A stretch of DNA of 7,042 bases from Candidatus Fraserbacteria bacterium RBG_16_55_9. GTDB lineage: Bacteria; Bipolaricaulota; Bipolaricaulia; RBG-16-55-9. A program made the position numbers and the translations under genes. The DNA is taken from the NCBI GenBank assembly GCA_001778455.1, contig MFGX01000064.1, forward strand, positions 49,244 to 56,285. Direction: 5' to 3'. Under the pieces are notes generated by a model, which saw only the letters and a program-made list of their open reading frames with translations, made no database searches and was not told where the DNA came from. Each line of letters opens with the position of its first letter. Within the stretch, counting starts at the first letter, position 1. Of the stretch, positions 6,605 to 7,042 are shown one piece after another.

Positions 6605-7042
6605 ATGATCGTTTGGTTTGCGCGTCTCTATGCCGCGCATCTCTTGGCAGATTTCGTATTCCAGTTCGGCGTTGTGTACAGACTGAAGATCCGCGGGCCC
6701 TTGGGAATCCTGCTGCACATCGCCATTGTGGTCGCGATTACAGGGATTGCCCTCTTGCCCTTCACATCGTTCTTATCCAGTATGGATTGGGGGCTTGTTC
6801 TACTTGCTGTAGGGTTGACTCACTATGGCTTGGATTGGTTCAAAGAATTTCTGCGGGCACAGGGATATTACGCCGGTTTGATGGGCTTTCTGGGGGATCA
6901 ACTTTCCCATGCGGCTGTGCTGCTTGCTGTCTCAGCTTGGCTTCTCCCCTCGACCTCTCTTGCAGATATCACCCTCGGAAGCTGGGCGGATTTTCTGCTC
7001 AAAGACCTCTACTGGTGGATCCTCTCGGGATCGATCTTTGTG
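6605..7042 (+). CDS. DUF3307 family integral membrane protein (N-terminal 146 residues, 3' end outside window)
   Basis: The open frame from the ATG at 6605 continues to the last base of the window. It matches the DUF3307 pattern of polar residues in a hydrophobic protein: HLLADFVFQ (12-20) with His12, Asp16 and Gln20; Lys28; His38; His73, Asp77 and Lys80 (THYGLDWFK); and GDQLSH (97-102). Hydrophobic segments lie at about 33-53, 62-78, 103-115 and from 135 on. The family is made of small membrane proteins without an assigned function; the conserved His, Asp and Gln residues suggest a buried polar or metal site, which is inference. The gene begins 40 bp after the cyclase stop with its own candidate promoter and no Shine-Dalgarno, so it may be read both from that promoter and by read-through from the cyclase gene. 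I see no terminator in the gap. Confidence 0.85.
   Translation, partial: MIVWFARLYAAHLLADFVFQFGVVYRLKIRGPLGILLHIAIVVAITGIALLPFTSFLSSMDWGLVLLAVGLTHYGLDWFKEFLRAQGYYAGLMGFLGDQLSHAAVLLAVSAWLLPSTSLADITLGSWADFLLKDLYWWILSGSIFV

Overview
The window looks like a piece of a bacterial chromosome with mid-range to slightly GC-rich base composition. It holds four protein genes and no RNA genes, mobile elements or CRISPR. The gene styles suggest an uncultured, environmental, non-proteobacterial lineage. The evidence is a cyclase-STAND-TPR regulator with the C-terminal tail common in Chloroflexota-type proteins, a large secreted subtilase with DUF11 and IPT modules, and a DFGDAP-type secreted protein. I cannot place the phylum from sequence alone: Chloroflexota or a neighbouring candidate phylum is a low-confidence guess.

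Layout: the two left genes read on the minus strand away from a 178-bp divergent control region (3438-3615). They are a 1046-residue secreted multidomain S8 protease (297-3437) and, 40 bp downstream, the start of a membrane-anchored or secreted DFGDAP-motif protein (1-256, running off the window). The two right genes read on the plus strand. They are a 982-residue class III adenylate cyclase / STAND ATPase / TPR protein (3616-6564) and, 40 bp further on, the start of a DUF3307 membrane protein (6605-7042, running off the window).

Control signals are unusually readable. The protease has a near-consensus sigma-70-type promoter whose -10 lies only 11 nt before the first usable ATG, so the message is either almost leaderless or starts at an internal TTG with a good Shine-Dalgarno. 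The cyclase gene and the DUF3307 gene are each preceded by the same promoter pattern, TTGCTY-N17-TACACTAC. The second copy implies a leaderless message for the DUF3307 gene. A 26-bp imperfect palindrome lies between the cyclase promoter and its ribosome binding site.

The most distinctive point is the protease architecture. A von Willebrand A domain appears to sit inside the fervidolysin-like propeptide, splitting it in two, and its MIDAS site is degenerate while the protease triad is intact. How the genes work together is inference only. The left pair look like extracytoplasmic products. The cyclase protein is a cytoplasmic signal integrator that could make cAMP in response to a ligand or partner read by its TPR array. 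The shared control region allows, but does not prove, joint regulation.
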